Position numbers and translations under genes: made by a program | The notes under the pieces: generated by a model | Told to the model about the DNA's origin: nothing | Seen by the model: the letters and a program-made list of their open reading frames with translations, nothing else | Database searches by the model: none | Shown here: positions 44,572 through 53,679 of the stretch, piece after piece | Position numbering within the stretch: the first letter of the stretch is position 1 | Layout of the letters: each line of letters opens with the position of its first letter | Assembly: GCA_946998225.1 (NCBI GenBank) | Contig: CAMPYH010000004.1 | Span: 40,996 to 104,995 of the forward strand | DNA: 64,000 nucleotides | Direction of reading: 5' to 3' | From: an uncultured Clostridiaceae bacterium | GTDB lineage: Bacteria > Bacillota > Clostridia > TANB77 > CAG-508

Positions 44572-46820
44572 TGAAGATAAAGAAAATAAACAAAAGAGAA
44601 AAGAATTTTAAAAAACGAATATTAAATGATGAAGTATTAGAAAAAAGTCAAAGTGTAATTGGAGTTATTTCAAAAAATAGTAATAATTTTGCCTTTCTAA
44701 GGCCTTTTTCTATTGAAGATAATTATGCAGTAGAAAAGATGACTAGAAAAGAAAAAGAAGATATATCTAAATACAAAAAGGTAGATACTGAAATATATAT
44801 AAAAGGTGAAAAGTTAAAAGAGGTAAATTCAGGAGATATAGTAAGTATTAAAAACTATATCGAAGGAAAAAATGGAAACTCACCTGAAGCAGAGATAGAC
44901 TCTATTATTGCTCGTGGAAGAAAAGTAGTTGTAGGAACATTAAGAAAAAACAAAAACTTTTCTTTTGTAGTTCCAGATGATAAAACTTTTATCTCAGATA
45001 TTTTTATATCTAAGAAAAACGATATGAGTGCAAGAGATGAAGATAAGGTAGTTGTTGAAATAATTTCATTTGGAATTAAAAAACCAAATAAAACTGAAGG
45101 AAGAGTTGTTAAAATACTTGGAAATATTAATGATCCAGACATACTTTTAAAATCTATACTTGCAGATAATGAAATAGATACAGAATATCCTGAAGGCGCA
45201 TTAAAAGAAATTGAAAATGTAAAAGAGACACTAACTCCGGAAGAGGTAGAGCTTGAACTTGAAAATGGAAGAGTAGATTTAAGAAATTTAAAAAACTCAA
45301 ATAATGAAGATTTAAGATTTTATACAATAGATGGAGAAGATGCTAAAGATTTAGATGACGCAATTGCAGTAGATAAAGTAAATGGTAAGTATATAGCATA
45401 TATATCTATAGCAGATGTATCTAAATATATTAAAGAATATTCTAAATTAGATAAAGAAGCTTTTTTAAGATCAAATAGTATGTATTTAATAAATACTGTA
45501 ATACCTATGCTACCTAAAAAGATATCTAATGGAATATGTTCATTAAATGCAGGTGAAGATAAACTTACATATACTGTAGAAGTTATGATAGATCATGAAG
45601 GTAATTTTAATAAATACTATATATATGAATCTATAAACAATATAGATAAAAGACTTTCATATAATTTAGTTGAAGAGATATTAAACAATCCTAAAACAGA
45701 TATGAAAGATTTAAAACATAATATTTTAAAATTAGATTTAGATTATGTAGATAAGAAGAATATAGAGTATTTAAAAGAACTTACTAATATATTAAAAGCT
45801 AAAAGAAATAAAGAAGGATATATAAATTTTGAGCTTCCTGAATCAGTAATAGAATTAGATAAAGAAGGAAAGGCTTCAAATATATCTAAAGCAGAAGAAC
45901 TATTTTCAAATGAAATAATAGAACATTTAATGCTTACTGCAAATGAGGTTGTAGCTAAAACCTGTATGGAGTTTAATTTACCTTCTGTGTATAGAGTACA
46001 TGAAAACCCAGATATAGAAAAAGTAGAAGAATTAAATGAGATACTTTCAAGATTTGGAACATCTATTAATTTTTCAAAAAGAAAAAATGAAGAAGGTTTT
46101 CCTGAACAATATGTTAAAAGTACTGAATACCAAAAGGTGTTAAAAGACTTAAGAGAAAAACTTGAAATAGATTCAAATATATCTGGAGATGAAAAAGAAA
46201 GAAATGATGCAATATATAAAATATTACAGTATCTTCTTTTAAGAAGTATGAAAAAGGCAAGATATTCAAGTAAGCCAGAAGGACATTTTGGAATAGCTAG
46301 TGAAAATTACCTGCACTTTACAGCACCTATTAGAAGATACTCTGATTTATTTGTTCATAGAATCTTAAAGAAGTTTTTAAAAGATAAAGGCAAAAGCTAT
46401 AAAAAAACAAATGACTTTAGTGTATATGAAGATAAGGCGGCAGTTGTTGCAGAAAAATGTTCACAAAAGGAAAGAAAAACACTTGAAATTGAAAGAAAAT
46501 ATACATCTATTAAAAAAGCGGAATATATGGCAGATAAAATTGGTGAAATATATAAAGGGGTAATAACAAATGTATTAAAATCTGGAATGTTTGTAGAACT
46601 TCAAAATACTGTAGAAGGATTTATAAGATATGAAGATATGAAAGATTATTACCAATTTATAAATGGAAAAGCTATAGGTGAAAAATATAAATTAGAATAT
46701 AAAGTAGGAGATGTTGTAGAGGTTATAGCAAGTGATGTAAATGTTATTGATGCAGATGTTAATTTTAAGATGATATCTGAGACAAATGATATAAATAAAA
46801 AAATGAATGAAGAAATATAA
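44571..46820 (+). CDS. rnr: ribonuclease R
   Basis: 749 residues from ATG 44571. Order of domains: cold-shock-like domains in the first 220 residues, RNB catalytic domain with DGEDAKDLDDAIAV near 254 (metal-binding Asp residues), PIRRYSDLFVHR near 588 and an S1 domain at the C-terminus (YKGVITNVLKSGMFVEL). It is a processive 3'-5' exoribonuclease for structured RNA. smpB, often the next gene in Bacillota, is absent. Confidence 0.95.
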   Translation: MKIKKINKREKNFKKRILNDEVLEKSQSVIGVISKNSNNFAFLRPFSIEDNYAVEKMTRKEKEDISKYKKVDTEIYIKGEKLKEVNSGDIVSIKNYIEGKNGNSPEAEIDSIIARGRKVVVGTLRKNKNFSFVVPDDKTFISDIFISKKNDMSARDEDKVVVEIISFGIKKPNKTEGRVVKILGNINDPDILLKSILADNEIDTEYPEGALKEIENVKETLTPEEVELELENGRVDLRNLKNSNNEDLRFYTIDGEDAKDLDDAIAVDKVNGKYIAYISIADVSKYIKEYSKLDKEAFLRSNSMYLINTVIPMLPKKISNGICSLNAGEDKLTYTVEVMIDHEGNFNKYYIYESINNIDKRLSYNLVEEILNNPKTDMKDLKHNILKLDLDYVDKKNIEYLKELTNILKAKRNKEGYINFELPESVIELDKEGKASNISKAEELFSNEIIEHLMLTANEVVAKTCMEFNLPSVYRVHENPDIEKVEELNEILSRFGTSINFSKRKNEEGFPEQYVKSTEYQKVLKDLREKLEIDSNISGDEKERNDAIYKILQYLLLRSMKKARYSSKPEGHFGIASENYLHFTAPIRRYSDLFVHRILKKFLKDKGKSYKKTNDFSVYEDKAAVVAEKCSQKERKTLEIERKYTSIKKAEYMADKIGEIYKGVITNVLKSGMFVELQNTVEGFIRYEDMKDYYQFINGKAIGEKYKLEYKVGDVVEVIASDVNVIDADVNFKMISETNDINKKMNEEI

Positions 46821-46855
46821 TATATATTAAAAAATGTTTAAATATGTGGAATAAT

Positions 46856-46884
46856 TTGACAAAAACCACCGTTTAATATATATT
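46856..46884 (+). promoter_or_regulatory. near-consensus promoter of the nusA operon
   Basis: TTGACA (46856-46861), 17-base spacer, TATATT (46879-46884). Start of transcription near 46891, leaving a leader of about 85 bases. Confidence 0.8.
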
Positions 46885-46908
46885 AAGTTTGAAGTTAGAG
46901 AAATTAAA

Positions 46909-46937
46909 GCAAGAGTGAGAGCAAATCTCACTCTTGC
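46909..46937 (+). promoter_or_regulatory. 12-bp hairpin in the nusA leader
   Basis: GCAAGAGTGAGA and TCTCACTCTTGC pair perfectly around a GCAAA loop. No T tract follows, so it is not an ordinary terminator. It could serve in feedback control by NusA or RNA stability. Confidence 0.65.
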
Positions 46938-46975
46938 TCCATATTCTGACACAAATAAATTTAAAGGTAGTTTAT

Positions 46976-48220
46976 ATGAAAAATAGTGAAGAAGTTAATA
47001 TGAAAGAGCTTGAAAAAGCTATTATGGAAATTAATAAAGAAGACGATATTGCGCCAGAGCAAGTTGTAGAATATTTAATAACTGCTTTAAAAGCGGCATA
47101 TAAGGAACATTATGAAACTGAAGTTGAACCAGATGTAGTAATTAACGATAAAGGTACTTTAGAAATTAATGTTGTAAAAACAATTGTAGAAAATCCTTCA
47201 AAAGAAGAAGAGATATCTTTAGAAGATGCTCAAAAATTAAAAAGAACTAAAAAGGAAAAAGAAGCACTTAAAATAGGTGATCAAATTTCTGTTAAAATTA
47301 GTCCAAAAAGTTTTGGAAGAATTGCAGCACAAAAAGCAAAACAAATAATTCTTCAAAAAATGAGAGAAAAAGAAAAAGAATTAAGATATGAAGAATATAC
47401 AGAAAAAACAGGTGAAATAGTTACAGGACTTGTACAAAAAGTTGGTAATCTTGTAATTGTGGATATTGGAAATTTAGAAGCAGCAATGCCAAAGCTTGAA
47501 CAAGTTAAAACAGAAGAATATAAGGTTAACCAAAAATTAAGAGTATATATTAAAAACGCAAGACAAGTAGAAAAAGGTAATGTTCAAGTTTTAGTTTCAA
47601 GAAGTGATAAAAACTTTGTTAAAAGACTTTTTGAATATGAAATACCAGAACTTGACGAAGGTCTTGTTGAGATTAAATCTATAGCAAGAGAAGCAGGAGA
47701 AAGAACTAAAATAGCAGTATATTCAAGTAATCCAAATATAGATCCAGTAGGAACACTAGTAGGTCAAAAAGGTATGAGAATACAAAATATAATAAATGAA
47801 CTAAACGGTGAAAGAATAGATGTTATAGAATGGTCAGAAGACCCAATGCAATTTATAGCATCAGCACTTCTTCCAGCAGAAGTTCTTGCAATAGATATAC
47901 ATGAAGATGAAAAGTTTGCACAAGTTATAGTTGAAGATAAGGAATTATCTGTAGCAATCGGTAAGGCTGGACAAAATGTTAAACTTGCAGCAACACTTAC
48001 AGGATATAAAATAGATATAAAAACTGAAGAACAATTTAGAAAAATATTAGAAAATAAAGCTCTAGGAATTGAAGAAGAAGATACAAATAATAAAAAGATA
48101 GATCTAAATGAAAAGGTTGAAAAAGAAGAAGAAAAAACATTAAATGCATATCAAGGTGATCTTGGAGCTAAAACAGTTTCTAAAGAGGAATATATAGATC
48201 AAGATGAAAGTGAAGAATAA
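46976..48220 (+). CDS. nusA: transcription termination/antitermination factor NusA
   Basis: 414 residues from ATG 46976, which follows AAAGGT. NusA N-terminal domain (EQVVEYLITALKAAYKEHY), S1 domain (GEIVTGLVQKVGNLVIVDIG) and two KH domains (GTLVGQKGMRIQNIINEL; SVAIGKAGQNVKLAA) are in order. A short acidic tail follows. rimP, its usual upstream partner, is missing; the gene has its own promoter. ylxR overlaps its end by 17 bases. Confidence 0.97.
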   Translation: MKNSEEVNMKELEKAIMEINKEDDIAPEQVVEYLITALKAAYKEHYETEVEPDVVINDKGTLEINVVKTIVENPSKEEEISLEDAQKLKRTKKEKEALKIGDQISVKISPKSFGRIAAQKAKQIILQKMREKEKELRYEEYTEKTGEIVTGLVQKVGNLVIVDIGNLEAAMPKLEQVKTEEYKVNQKLRVYIKNARQVEKGNVQVLVSRSDKNFVKRLFEYEIPELDEGLVEIKSIAREAGERTKIAVYSSNPNIDPVGTLVGQKGMRIQNIINELNGERIDVIEWSEDPMQFIASALLPAEVLAIDIHEDEKFAQVIVEDKELSVAIGKAGQNVKLAATLTGYKIDIKTEEQFRKILENKALGIEEEDTNNKKIDLNEKVEKEEEKTLNAYQGDLGAKTVSKEEYIDQDESEE

Positions 48221-48491
48221 AAATCAAAGAACCTGCAGAGTATGTAATACAAAAAAAGACAAAAGTGAACTTATAAGACTGTATTTAGATTCTAATAAAG
48301 ACAAATATATATTAAAACATAGTATAGATGAAAATACTTCACATTTTAAAAGAGGTATGTATATATGTAAATGTATAGATTGTGTTAAAAAATTAGAACT
48401 TAAACATATTAAAAACGGTTTTAAAATTAATAATTTAAATAATATAGATATAGAAAAAACAAAAAAAGAAATTTCAGACAAGTTATGCTAA
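48204..48491 (+). CDS. ylxR: YlxR/RnpM family RNA-binding protein
   Basis: 95 residues. RTCRVCNTKKDKSELIRL matches the family's RTCVGCR...LIR start, and RGMYICKCIDC matches GRGAYIC..EC. Members bind RNA; the Bacillus protein has been described as an RNase P modulator. Its place between nusA and infB is the standard one. The GR of GRGAYIC is KR here. Confidence 0.88.
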   Translation: MKVKNKNQRTCRVCNTKKDKSELIRLYLDSNKDKYILKHSIDENTSHFKRGMYICKCIDCVKKLELKHIKNGFKINNLNNIDIEKTKKEISDKLC

Positions 48492-48500
48492 AGGGGATAT

Positions 48501-51137
48501 ATGAAGAAAATAAAAGTACATGAACTTGCAAAAGAATTAAATATAGCAAGTAATGATATACTAGATGTGGCAAAAAAATTAAAAATGGATTTAAAGAGTC
48601 ATTTAAGCAATATGAGTGAAGATGAAGCTAAAAAGATAAAAGACTCTTTGGTTAATGGTGCAAAAAATAATAAGAAGGTAAATATGAAAAACGACTCTAA
48701 AAAAGAAGATAAACCTTTTGTTGTAAGAAGAGCAGTTATAATGGAAGAAGACCATGCTGAGAAAAAAGAAGTTAAAGAAGAAAAGTATGGTAAAATAGCT
48801 AAGAAAAACAAAGGTGATTATAATATTGTATATAAAAAAGAAGAAGAAAAACCTATGAGTATTAGTCAGCTTTTTGGTTTAGTAAATGATAAATCAAAAG
48901 GTACAGCAAAAGAAGAAAAAGAATCTAAAAGAGAAACTAAAAAGAAAGAAGATATAAAAGAGACTAAAAAAGTAGAAAAAGGTTTTAGAAGAGAAGAAAA
49001 AAATAAATTTGAAAAGCCTTTTAATAAAGATAATAAAAACTTTAAACCAAAAAATAGAGTTAAAGTAGAAGCGCCAGAAGAACTTACTGTAGAAGATGAT
49101 AAAGCATTTAGAAATTATGAGAAAGAGAAAAAAGGAAGACAAAAAGATAGAAAAAGAGATGAAGGTAAAGAACTTGCATCTCCAAGAAGAGCTTCAAGAA
49201 GAGAAGATGATGAAGAATATGATTTAGATGCACTTAACTACTTTAAAGGAACTCAAAATTTAAGTGAACAAATTGAAAGTGGTGAAGTTTTAGATTATTA
49301 CGAAGCATATGAAAAAAGAACAAGAAAGAAAAGACCTTCAAAAGTTAAAAGTAAACCAAAAGAGCAAGCAAAACTTACTAAGATCAGTATCCCTGCTGAA
49401 ATTACAGTTAAATCTTTAGCACAAGAAATGAAACTAACAGTAGCAGATGTGCTAAAGAAAATGATGGAACTTGGATTAATTGCAAATATAAATTCTAGTA
49501 TAGAATTTGATACAGCATTTTTAATAGCAAGTGAATTTAAAATAGAAGCTGTTAAGAAAAATGTAGTAGATTACGAAGAAGAGCTATTTGATGAATCAGA
49601 AGATAAAGATGAAGACATGGTACCTAGACCACCAGTTGTAGTAGTTATGGGACATGTTGACCATGGTAAAACATCACTTCTTGATGCAATAAGAAAAGAA
49701 GATAAAAATGTTGCAGACGGAGAATCAGGTGGTATAACTCAGCACATTGGTGCATACCAAGTTGAAATAAACGGAAAGAAAGTAACATTTATAGATACAC
49801 CAGGACACGCTGCATTTACTGCAATGAGAGCAAGAGGAGCTAAGGTAACAGATATAGCAATACTTGTTGTTGCAGCAAATGATGGAGTTATGCCTCAAAC
49901 TGTTGAAGCTATAAACCATGCAAAAGCAGCAGGTGTTCCAATCATTGTAGCTATAAACAAAATGGATCTTCAAGATACCAATGTAGAAAGAATCAAGCAA
50001 GAATTAATGGCACATGAAATTGTTCCAGAAGAATGGGGAGGTGATACAATATTTGTACCAATCTCTGCTAAAAAAGGAACTAATATTGATACACTTCTTG
50101 AGATGATACTTCTTGAGGCTGAAATGTTAGATCTTAAAGCAAATGCTACAAAACAAGCGAAAGGTACAGTTATAGAGTCTAAACTAGATAAGAAAAAAGG
50201 TCCTATTTGTACATTACTTGTTGAAAGAGGTCAGCTTAATGTAGGAGATACTATAGTTGTAGGAAGTATTATAGGTAATATAAGAAAAATGGTAGACTAT
50301 AGAGGAAGAAAAATAAATAAAGCAACACCATCAATGCCAGTAGAAGTTACAGGACTTACAAAAGTTCCTTCAGCAGGTGATGTGTTCTATGAAGTTAAAG
50401 ATGAAAAAATGGCTAAGAAATTAATAGAACAAAGAGCGGCAAAAGAAAGAGAAGAAAAACTAAAATCTAACAGTCCTGTTACACTAGATGATTTATTTAA
50501 TAAAATACAAACAGAAAAATTAAAAGAACTTAACTTAATAGTTAAAGGAGATACTGCTGGAACAGTTGAAGCTCTTAAGAAATCTTTAGAAGAACTTTCA
50601 ACAGATGAAATAAGAGTTAAAGTTGTCCATAACGGTGTTGGAGGAATTACAGAAAATGATATTATTCTTGCAGAAGTTGCAAAAGCAATAATAATTGGAT
50701 TTAATGTAAGACCAAATGAATTCTCTAAAAGAGAAGCAGAAGATAGAGGTGTAGATATAAAAACATATTCAGTTATTTACTCAGCTATAGATGATGTAAA
50801 ATCTGCTATGGAAGGACTTCTTGAACCAGAACTTAAAGAAGAAATAATAGGATCTATTGAAGTAAGAGAGCTATTTACAATTTCAAAACTTGGCACAATT
50901 GCAGGATCATATGTTTTAAGTGGTAAGGTTACTAGAAATTCACATGTAAGAGTTATAAGAGACGATATAGTTGTAGCTGATGCAAAAATCGCTTCATTAA
51001 AAAGAGGAAAAGATGATGCAAAAGAAGTAAACAAAGAATATGAATGCGGTATAATGCTTGAAGGATTTAATGATTTCCAAAAAGGAGATATACTTGAAGT
51101 TTATGAAATTAAAAAAATAAAAAGAACATTAGAATAA
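48501..51137 (+). CDS. infB: translation initiation factor IF-2
   Basis: 878 residues. Two IF2_N-like segments (VHELAKELNIASNDILDVA at the start and VKSLAQEMKLTVADVLKKM near 310) flank a long Lys/Glu-rich linker. The GTPase domain follows with GHVDHGKTS near 385, DTPGHAAFT and NKMD, then domains II-IV. It places initiator tRNA on the 30S subunit. ATG after GGGG, ten bases behind ylxR. Confidence 0.98.
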   Translation: MKKIKVHELAKELNIASNDILDVAKKLKMDLKSHLSNMSEDEAKKIKDSLVNGAKNNKKVNMKNDSKKEDKPFVVRRAVIMEEDHAEKKEVKEEKYGKIAKKNKGDYNIVYKKEEEKPMSISQLFGLVNDKSKGTAKEEKESKRETKKKEDIKETKKVEKGFRREEKNKFEKPFNKDNKNFKPKNRVKVEAPEELTVEDDKAFRNYEKEKKGRQKDRKRDEGKELASPRRASRREDDEEYDLDALNYFKGTQNLSEQIESGEVLDYYEAYEKRTRKKRPSKVKSKPKEQAKLTKISIPAEITVKSLAQEMKLTVADVLKKMMELGLIANINSSIEFDTAFLIASEFKIEAVKKNVVDYEEELFDESEDKDEDMVPRPPVVVVMGHVDHGKTSLLDAIRKEDKNVADGESGGITQHIGAYQVEINGKKVTFIDTPGHAAFTAMRARGAKVTDIAILVVAANDGVMPQTVEAINHAKAAGVPIIVAINKMDLQDTNVERIKQELMAHEIVPEEWGGDTIFVPISAKKGTNIDTLLEMILLEAEMLDLKANATKQAKGTVIESKLDKKKGPICTLLVERGQLNVGDTIVVGSIIGNIRKMVDYRGRKINKATPSMPVEVTGLTKVPSAGDVFYEVKDEKMAKKLIEQRAAKEREEKLKSNSPVTLDDLFNKIQTEKLKELNLIVKGDTAGTVEALKKSLEELSTDEIRVKVVHNGVGGITENDIILAEVAKAIIIGFNVRPNEFSKREAEDRGVDIKTYSVIYSAIDDVKSAMEGLLEPELKEEIIGSIEVRELFTISKLGTIAGSYVLSGKVTRNSHVRVIRDDIVVADAKIASLKRGKDDAKEVNKEYECGIMLEGFNDFQKGDILEVYEIKKIKRTLE

Positions 51138-51155
51138 AAAAGGAAAATATATAAT

Positions 51156-51530
51156 ATGAATAGAATGGATAGAGTAAACTCTAGTATAAAGCATGAAGTA
51201 TCTAGAATAATAACAGAGGATTTAAGAGATAGAGATTTAACAGGATTAATAACTGTTACTAAGGTAGATACAACACCAGACTTTAATATATCTAAAGTTT
51301 ATGTAACAATGATAGGTTCAAAAAATGATAAAGCAAATTTAAGAACACTTAAAAAAGCTAGTGGTTTTGTAAGAACACAAATAGCACATCATTTAAACTT
51401 TAAAAAAACACCACAAATAGTTTTTGAGTTTGATGATTCTATTGAATATGGATATAAGATGGATAAATTAATAGATCAAATATCTAAAGAACTTAAAATT
51501 AGTGATGAAAAAAGAAGTTTAGAAGAATAA
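51156..51530 (+). CDS. rbfA: ribosome-binding factor A
   Basis: 124 residues. Start RVNSSIKHEVSRIITEDLRD and the motif FVRTQIAHHLNFKKTPQIVFEFDDSIEYG are typical of RbfA, a 30S maturation factor with a KH-type fold. It ends the nusA operon and is followed by a terminator. Confidence 0.93.
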   Translation: MNRMDRVNSSIKHEVSRIITEDLRDRDLTGLITVTKVDTTPDFNISKVYVTMIGSKNDKANLRTLKKASGFVRTQIAHHLNFKKTPQIVFEFDDSIEYGYKMDKLIDQISKELKISDEKRSLEE

Positions 51531-51546
51531 AATAAATAAATTAAAG

Positions 51547-51576
51547 TAAACGAAGAATATCTTCGTTTATTTTTTT
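51547..51576 (+). terminator. terminator of the nusA-rbfA operon
   Basis: TAAACGAAGA and TCTTCGTTTA around an ATA loop, then seven T's. Confidence 0.9.
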
Positions 51577-51580
51577 AGGC

Positions 51581-51613
51581 TTGACATTTCTCTAATTTAG
51601 ATATAGTCTAAAT
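51581..51613 (+). promoter_or_regulatory. perR promoter with Fur/PerR-type operator
   Basis: TTGACA at 51581-51586 is a -35 element; TATAGT at 51602-51607 is a possible -10, with a short 15-base spacer. A perfect palindrome ATTTAGA-TATAG-TCTAAAT (51595-51613) lies over it, and a further TCTAAAT half-site is at 51624-51630. This suggests autoregulation by the Fur-family protein encoded next. Confidence 0.6.
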
Positions 51614-51646
51614 ATATAACTGATCTAAATTAAAAGAAAGGAAAAA

Positions 51647-52072
51647 ATGGAGACTACAAAAACTAAATTAAAAGAGTATGGAATAAAACCTACTCCACAA
51701 AGAGTTTTAGTATATGAGTTTATGCTTCAAAATGAAGGAAAGCATTTATCTGCAGAATATATTAATAATAATATTTCTAAAGATATATGTGATTTTTCAA
51801 GAGCAACAGTTTATAACACTCTAAATATTTTTTCAGAAAAAGGGCTTGTTAAAAAAATAAAGCATGAAAAAACAAATGAAATATTATTTGATATAAATCT
51901 TAAACCACATATACATTTTATCTGTAAAAAATGTGGTAAGTTAGAAGATTTAGATTGTAATTATTCGTGTATATTAAATGCTTTAGAAAAGTCTAATATA
52001 CCTTTTAATAAAGATGAAGATGAACTTGAAATATGTATAAAAGGTTATTGCAGAGATTGCAAAAAAGATTAG
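51647..52072 (+). CDS. perR: Fur-family peroxide-responsive repressor PerR
   Basis: 141 residues. Structural zinc Cys pairs are in CKKCGK and CRDCKKD. The regulatory metal ligands of PerR can be aligned: His in GKHLSAEYI, Asp in LFDIN, the HxH of KPHIHFIC, and Asp in GKLEDL, where PerR has Asp and Fur/Zur have Glu. That supports PerR rather than Fur. The recognition helix region is SRATVYNTLNIF. It is followed 24 bases later by a peroxiredoxin gene, its likely target. An operator-like palindrome precedes it. Confidence 0.87.
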   Translation: METTKTKLKEYGIKPTPQRVLVYEFMLQNEGKHLSAEYINNNISKDICDFSRATVYNTLNIFSEKGLVKKIKHEKTNEILFDINLKPHIHFICKKCGKLEDLDCNYSCILNALEKSNIPFNKDEDELEICIKGYCRDCKKD

Positions 52073-52096
52073 TTAAAAATAAAAACGGAGGAAATT

Positions 52097-52810
52097 ATGG
52101 AAAAAGATAATTTAAGAGACATATTATTAGAAGAACTAAAAAAGGAAATTAATGTAATGCCTGTAATAGGACAAAAAGCACCTGAATTTACAGCAGAAAC
52201 TACAGAAGGAGTTATTAATTTTCCTAAAGACTATAAAGGAAAATGGGTAATATTATTCTCACATCCATCAGATTTTACACCAGTTTGTACAACAGAATTT
52301 ATGACATTTGCAAGCATGCAAGAAGAGTTTAAAGATATGAATACAGAGCTTATAGGACTATCTATAGATTCACTTCACTCACACCTTGCTTGGACAGAAT
52401 CAATTAAAAAGATGGAATATAACGGAATTAAAAATCCAGTTGTTAAATTCCCAATAATTGAAGATTTAAAAATGAATGTAGCTAAAAAATATGGAATGAT
52501 TCAAGGAGAATCAGATAATTCAGCAGTAAGAGCAGTATTTTTTATAAACCCAGAGGGAATAATTAAAACAATACTATATTACCCAGCATCACTTGGAAGA
52601 AATTTTGAAGAAATAAAAAGAATACTTGTAGGACTTCAAAAAGTAGAAAAAGAAGAAGGAATAGCACTTCCAGCTGATTGGAAACCAGGTAAAAAACATA
52701 TAGTAGCTCCACCAAGAACAAGAGAAGCTGTTGATGAAAGAAAAGAATTAGCTGAAAAAGATAACAAATATGAAATGAAAGATTGGTATTTAACATTTAA
52801 AGAAGACTAA
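52097..52810 (+). CDS. 1-Cys-type peroxiredoxin
   Basis: 237 residues. Peroxidatic site SHPSDFTPVCTTEF near 65. I find no second Cys, so it belongs with 1-Cys (Prx6-like) enzymes or uses an external thiol. The long C-terminal part (LPADWKPGKKHIVAPPRT) is typical of this clade. It reduces hydrogen peroxide and organic peroxides. ATG after GGAGG; probably in one transcript with perR. Confidence 0.92.
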   Translation: MEKDNLRDILLEELKKEINVMPVIGQKAPEFTAETTEGVINFPKDYKGKWVILFSHPSDFTPVCTTEFMTFASMQEEFKDMNTELIGLSIDSLHSHLAWTESIKKMEYNGIKNPVVKFPIIEDLKMNVAKKYGMIQGESDNSAVRAVFFINPEGIIKTILYYPASLGRNFEEIKRILVGLQKVEKEEGIALPADWKPGKKHIVAPPRTREAVDERKELAEKDNKYEMKDWYLTFKED

Positions 52811-52820
52811 TAAAAGGATA

Positions 52821-52847
52821 AAATGAAGCATTTGCTTCATTTTTTTT
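52821..52847 (+). terminator. terminator after the peroxiredoxin gene
   Basis: AAATGAAGCA and TGCTTCATTT around a TT loop, leading into T's. Confidence 0.88.
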
Positions 52848-52918
52848 ATGTATTTTATTATGATATATTTCATTATATATAAAATATTAAATTAATAATA
52901 TAAAAGGAGACGCGTTGT

Positions 52919-53578
52919 ATGAATAATAAATCGGGTAAGAAGTTTACAATGTCAGATGAAGATAAGAATATAAGAAAAGATAAATATAAAACTTTACTTG
53001 AAAAATTTAGTGATAATATAAAAATGGGAAAGGGAGTAGGAAAAAGGCTGTTTAGATTATTTTGGTTAAATATTAAGCTGTCTGAAGAAGAAAAGAAAAA
53101 AGTTAATAATAAAATATTTAAAGAAATTGGTAAAAAAACAGAGTATACAAATATTTATGTAATGCCATATTCAAGACCTATAGGTAAATATGAATTAGAG
53201 GATTTTAATGAAAATGATATTGAAAAATATCCTAATTTACCGCTTGATAAAAACGGTTCAATATATAAAAAAATAAAAGGAACACATACAGTAGAATTTG
53301 ATACTACTACCGGAAATATTCATCCTTTAGATGCAATGAGTACTTTTATTAAAAATCCTAAACCTAAAGAATTTATACTTGTAAAAAATGAAAAACATAA
53401 AGGTGTTTTATTAGATAAAAATGAATTAATGGATCCGAAAGATGAAGATAAATATTTAATATATGAAAACGGAAAAGGAAAGAAATATTATATTCCTAAA
53501 ATATGTATATACAAAATTAAAACAGGCGAAAGTGTTGGTGAAGCTTTTGAAAGTTTCTTAAAACAAATTGGATTGTAA
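52919..53578 (+). CDS. protein of unknown function
   Basis: 219 residues, ATG 52919 after AAAAGGAGA. Basic N-terminal half (MGKGVGKRLFRLFWLNIKL), then a beta-rich part with YVMPYSRPIGKYELEDF, THTVEFDTTTGNIHPLDA and KYYIPKICIYKIKTGES. No membrane segment, no Cys pairs, no motif I recognise. It stands alone with its own spacing on both sides. Confidence 0.6.
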   Translation: MNNKSGKKFTMSDEDKNIRKDKYKTLLEKFSDNIKMGKGVGKRLFRLFWLNIKLSEEEKKKVNNKIFKEIGKKTEYTNIYVMPYSRPIGKYELEDFNENDIEKYPNLPLDKNGSIYKKIKGTHTVEFDTTTGNIHPLDAMSTFIKNPKPKEFILVKNEKHKGVLLDKNELMDPKDEDKYLIYENGKGKKYYIPKICIYKIKTGESVGEAFESFLKQIGL

Positions 53579-53638
53579 AGCTATAAAACTTTATTTTTAT
53601 GTAAATTTATGGTATTATATACATGTAATAAAATAAAC

Positions 53639-53660
53639 ATGGATTTAGATTTAAATCCAT
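53639..53660 (+). promoter_or_regulatory. inverted repeat touching the binding site of the next gene
   Basis: ATGGATTTA and TAAATCCAT around a GATT loop, immediately followed by the AAGGGGG ribosome-binding sequence. It could be an operator or a translational control hairpin. Confidence 0.45.
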
Positions 53661-53679
53661 AAGGGGGTAAGATATAATC

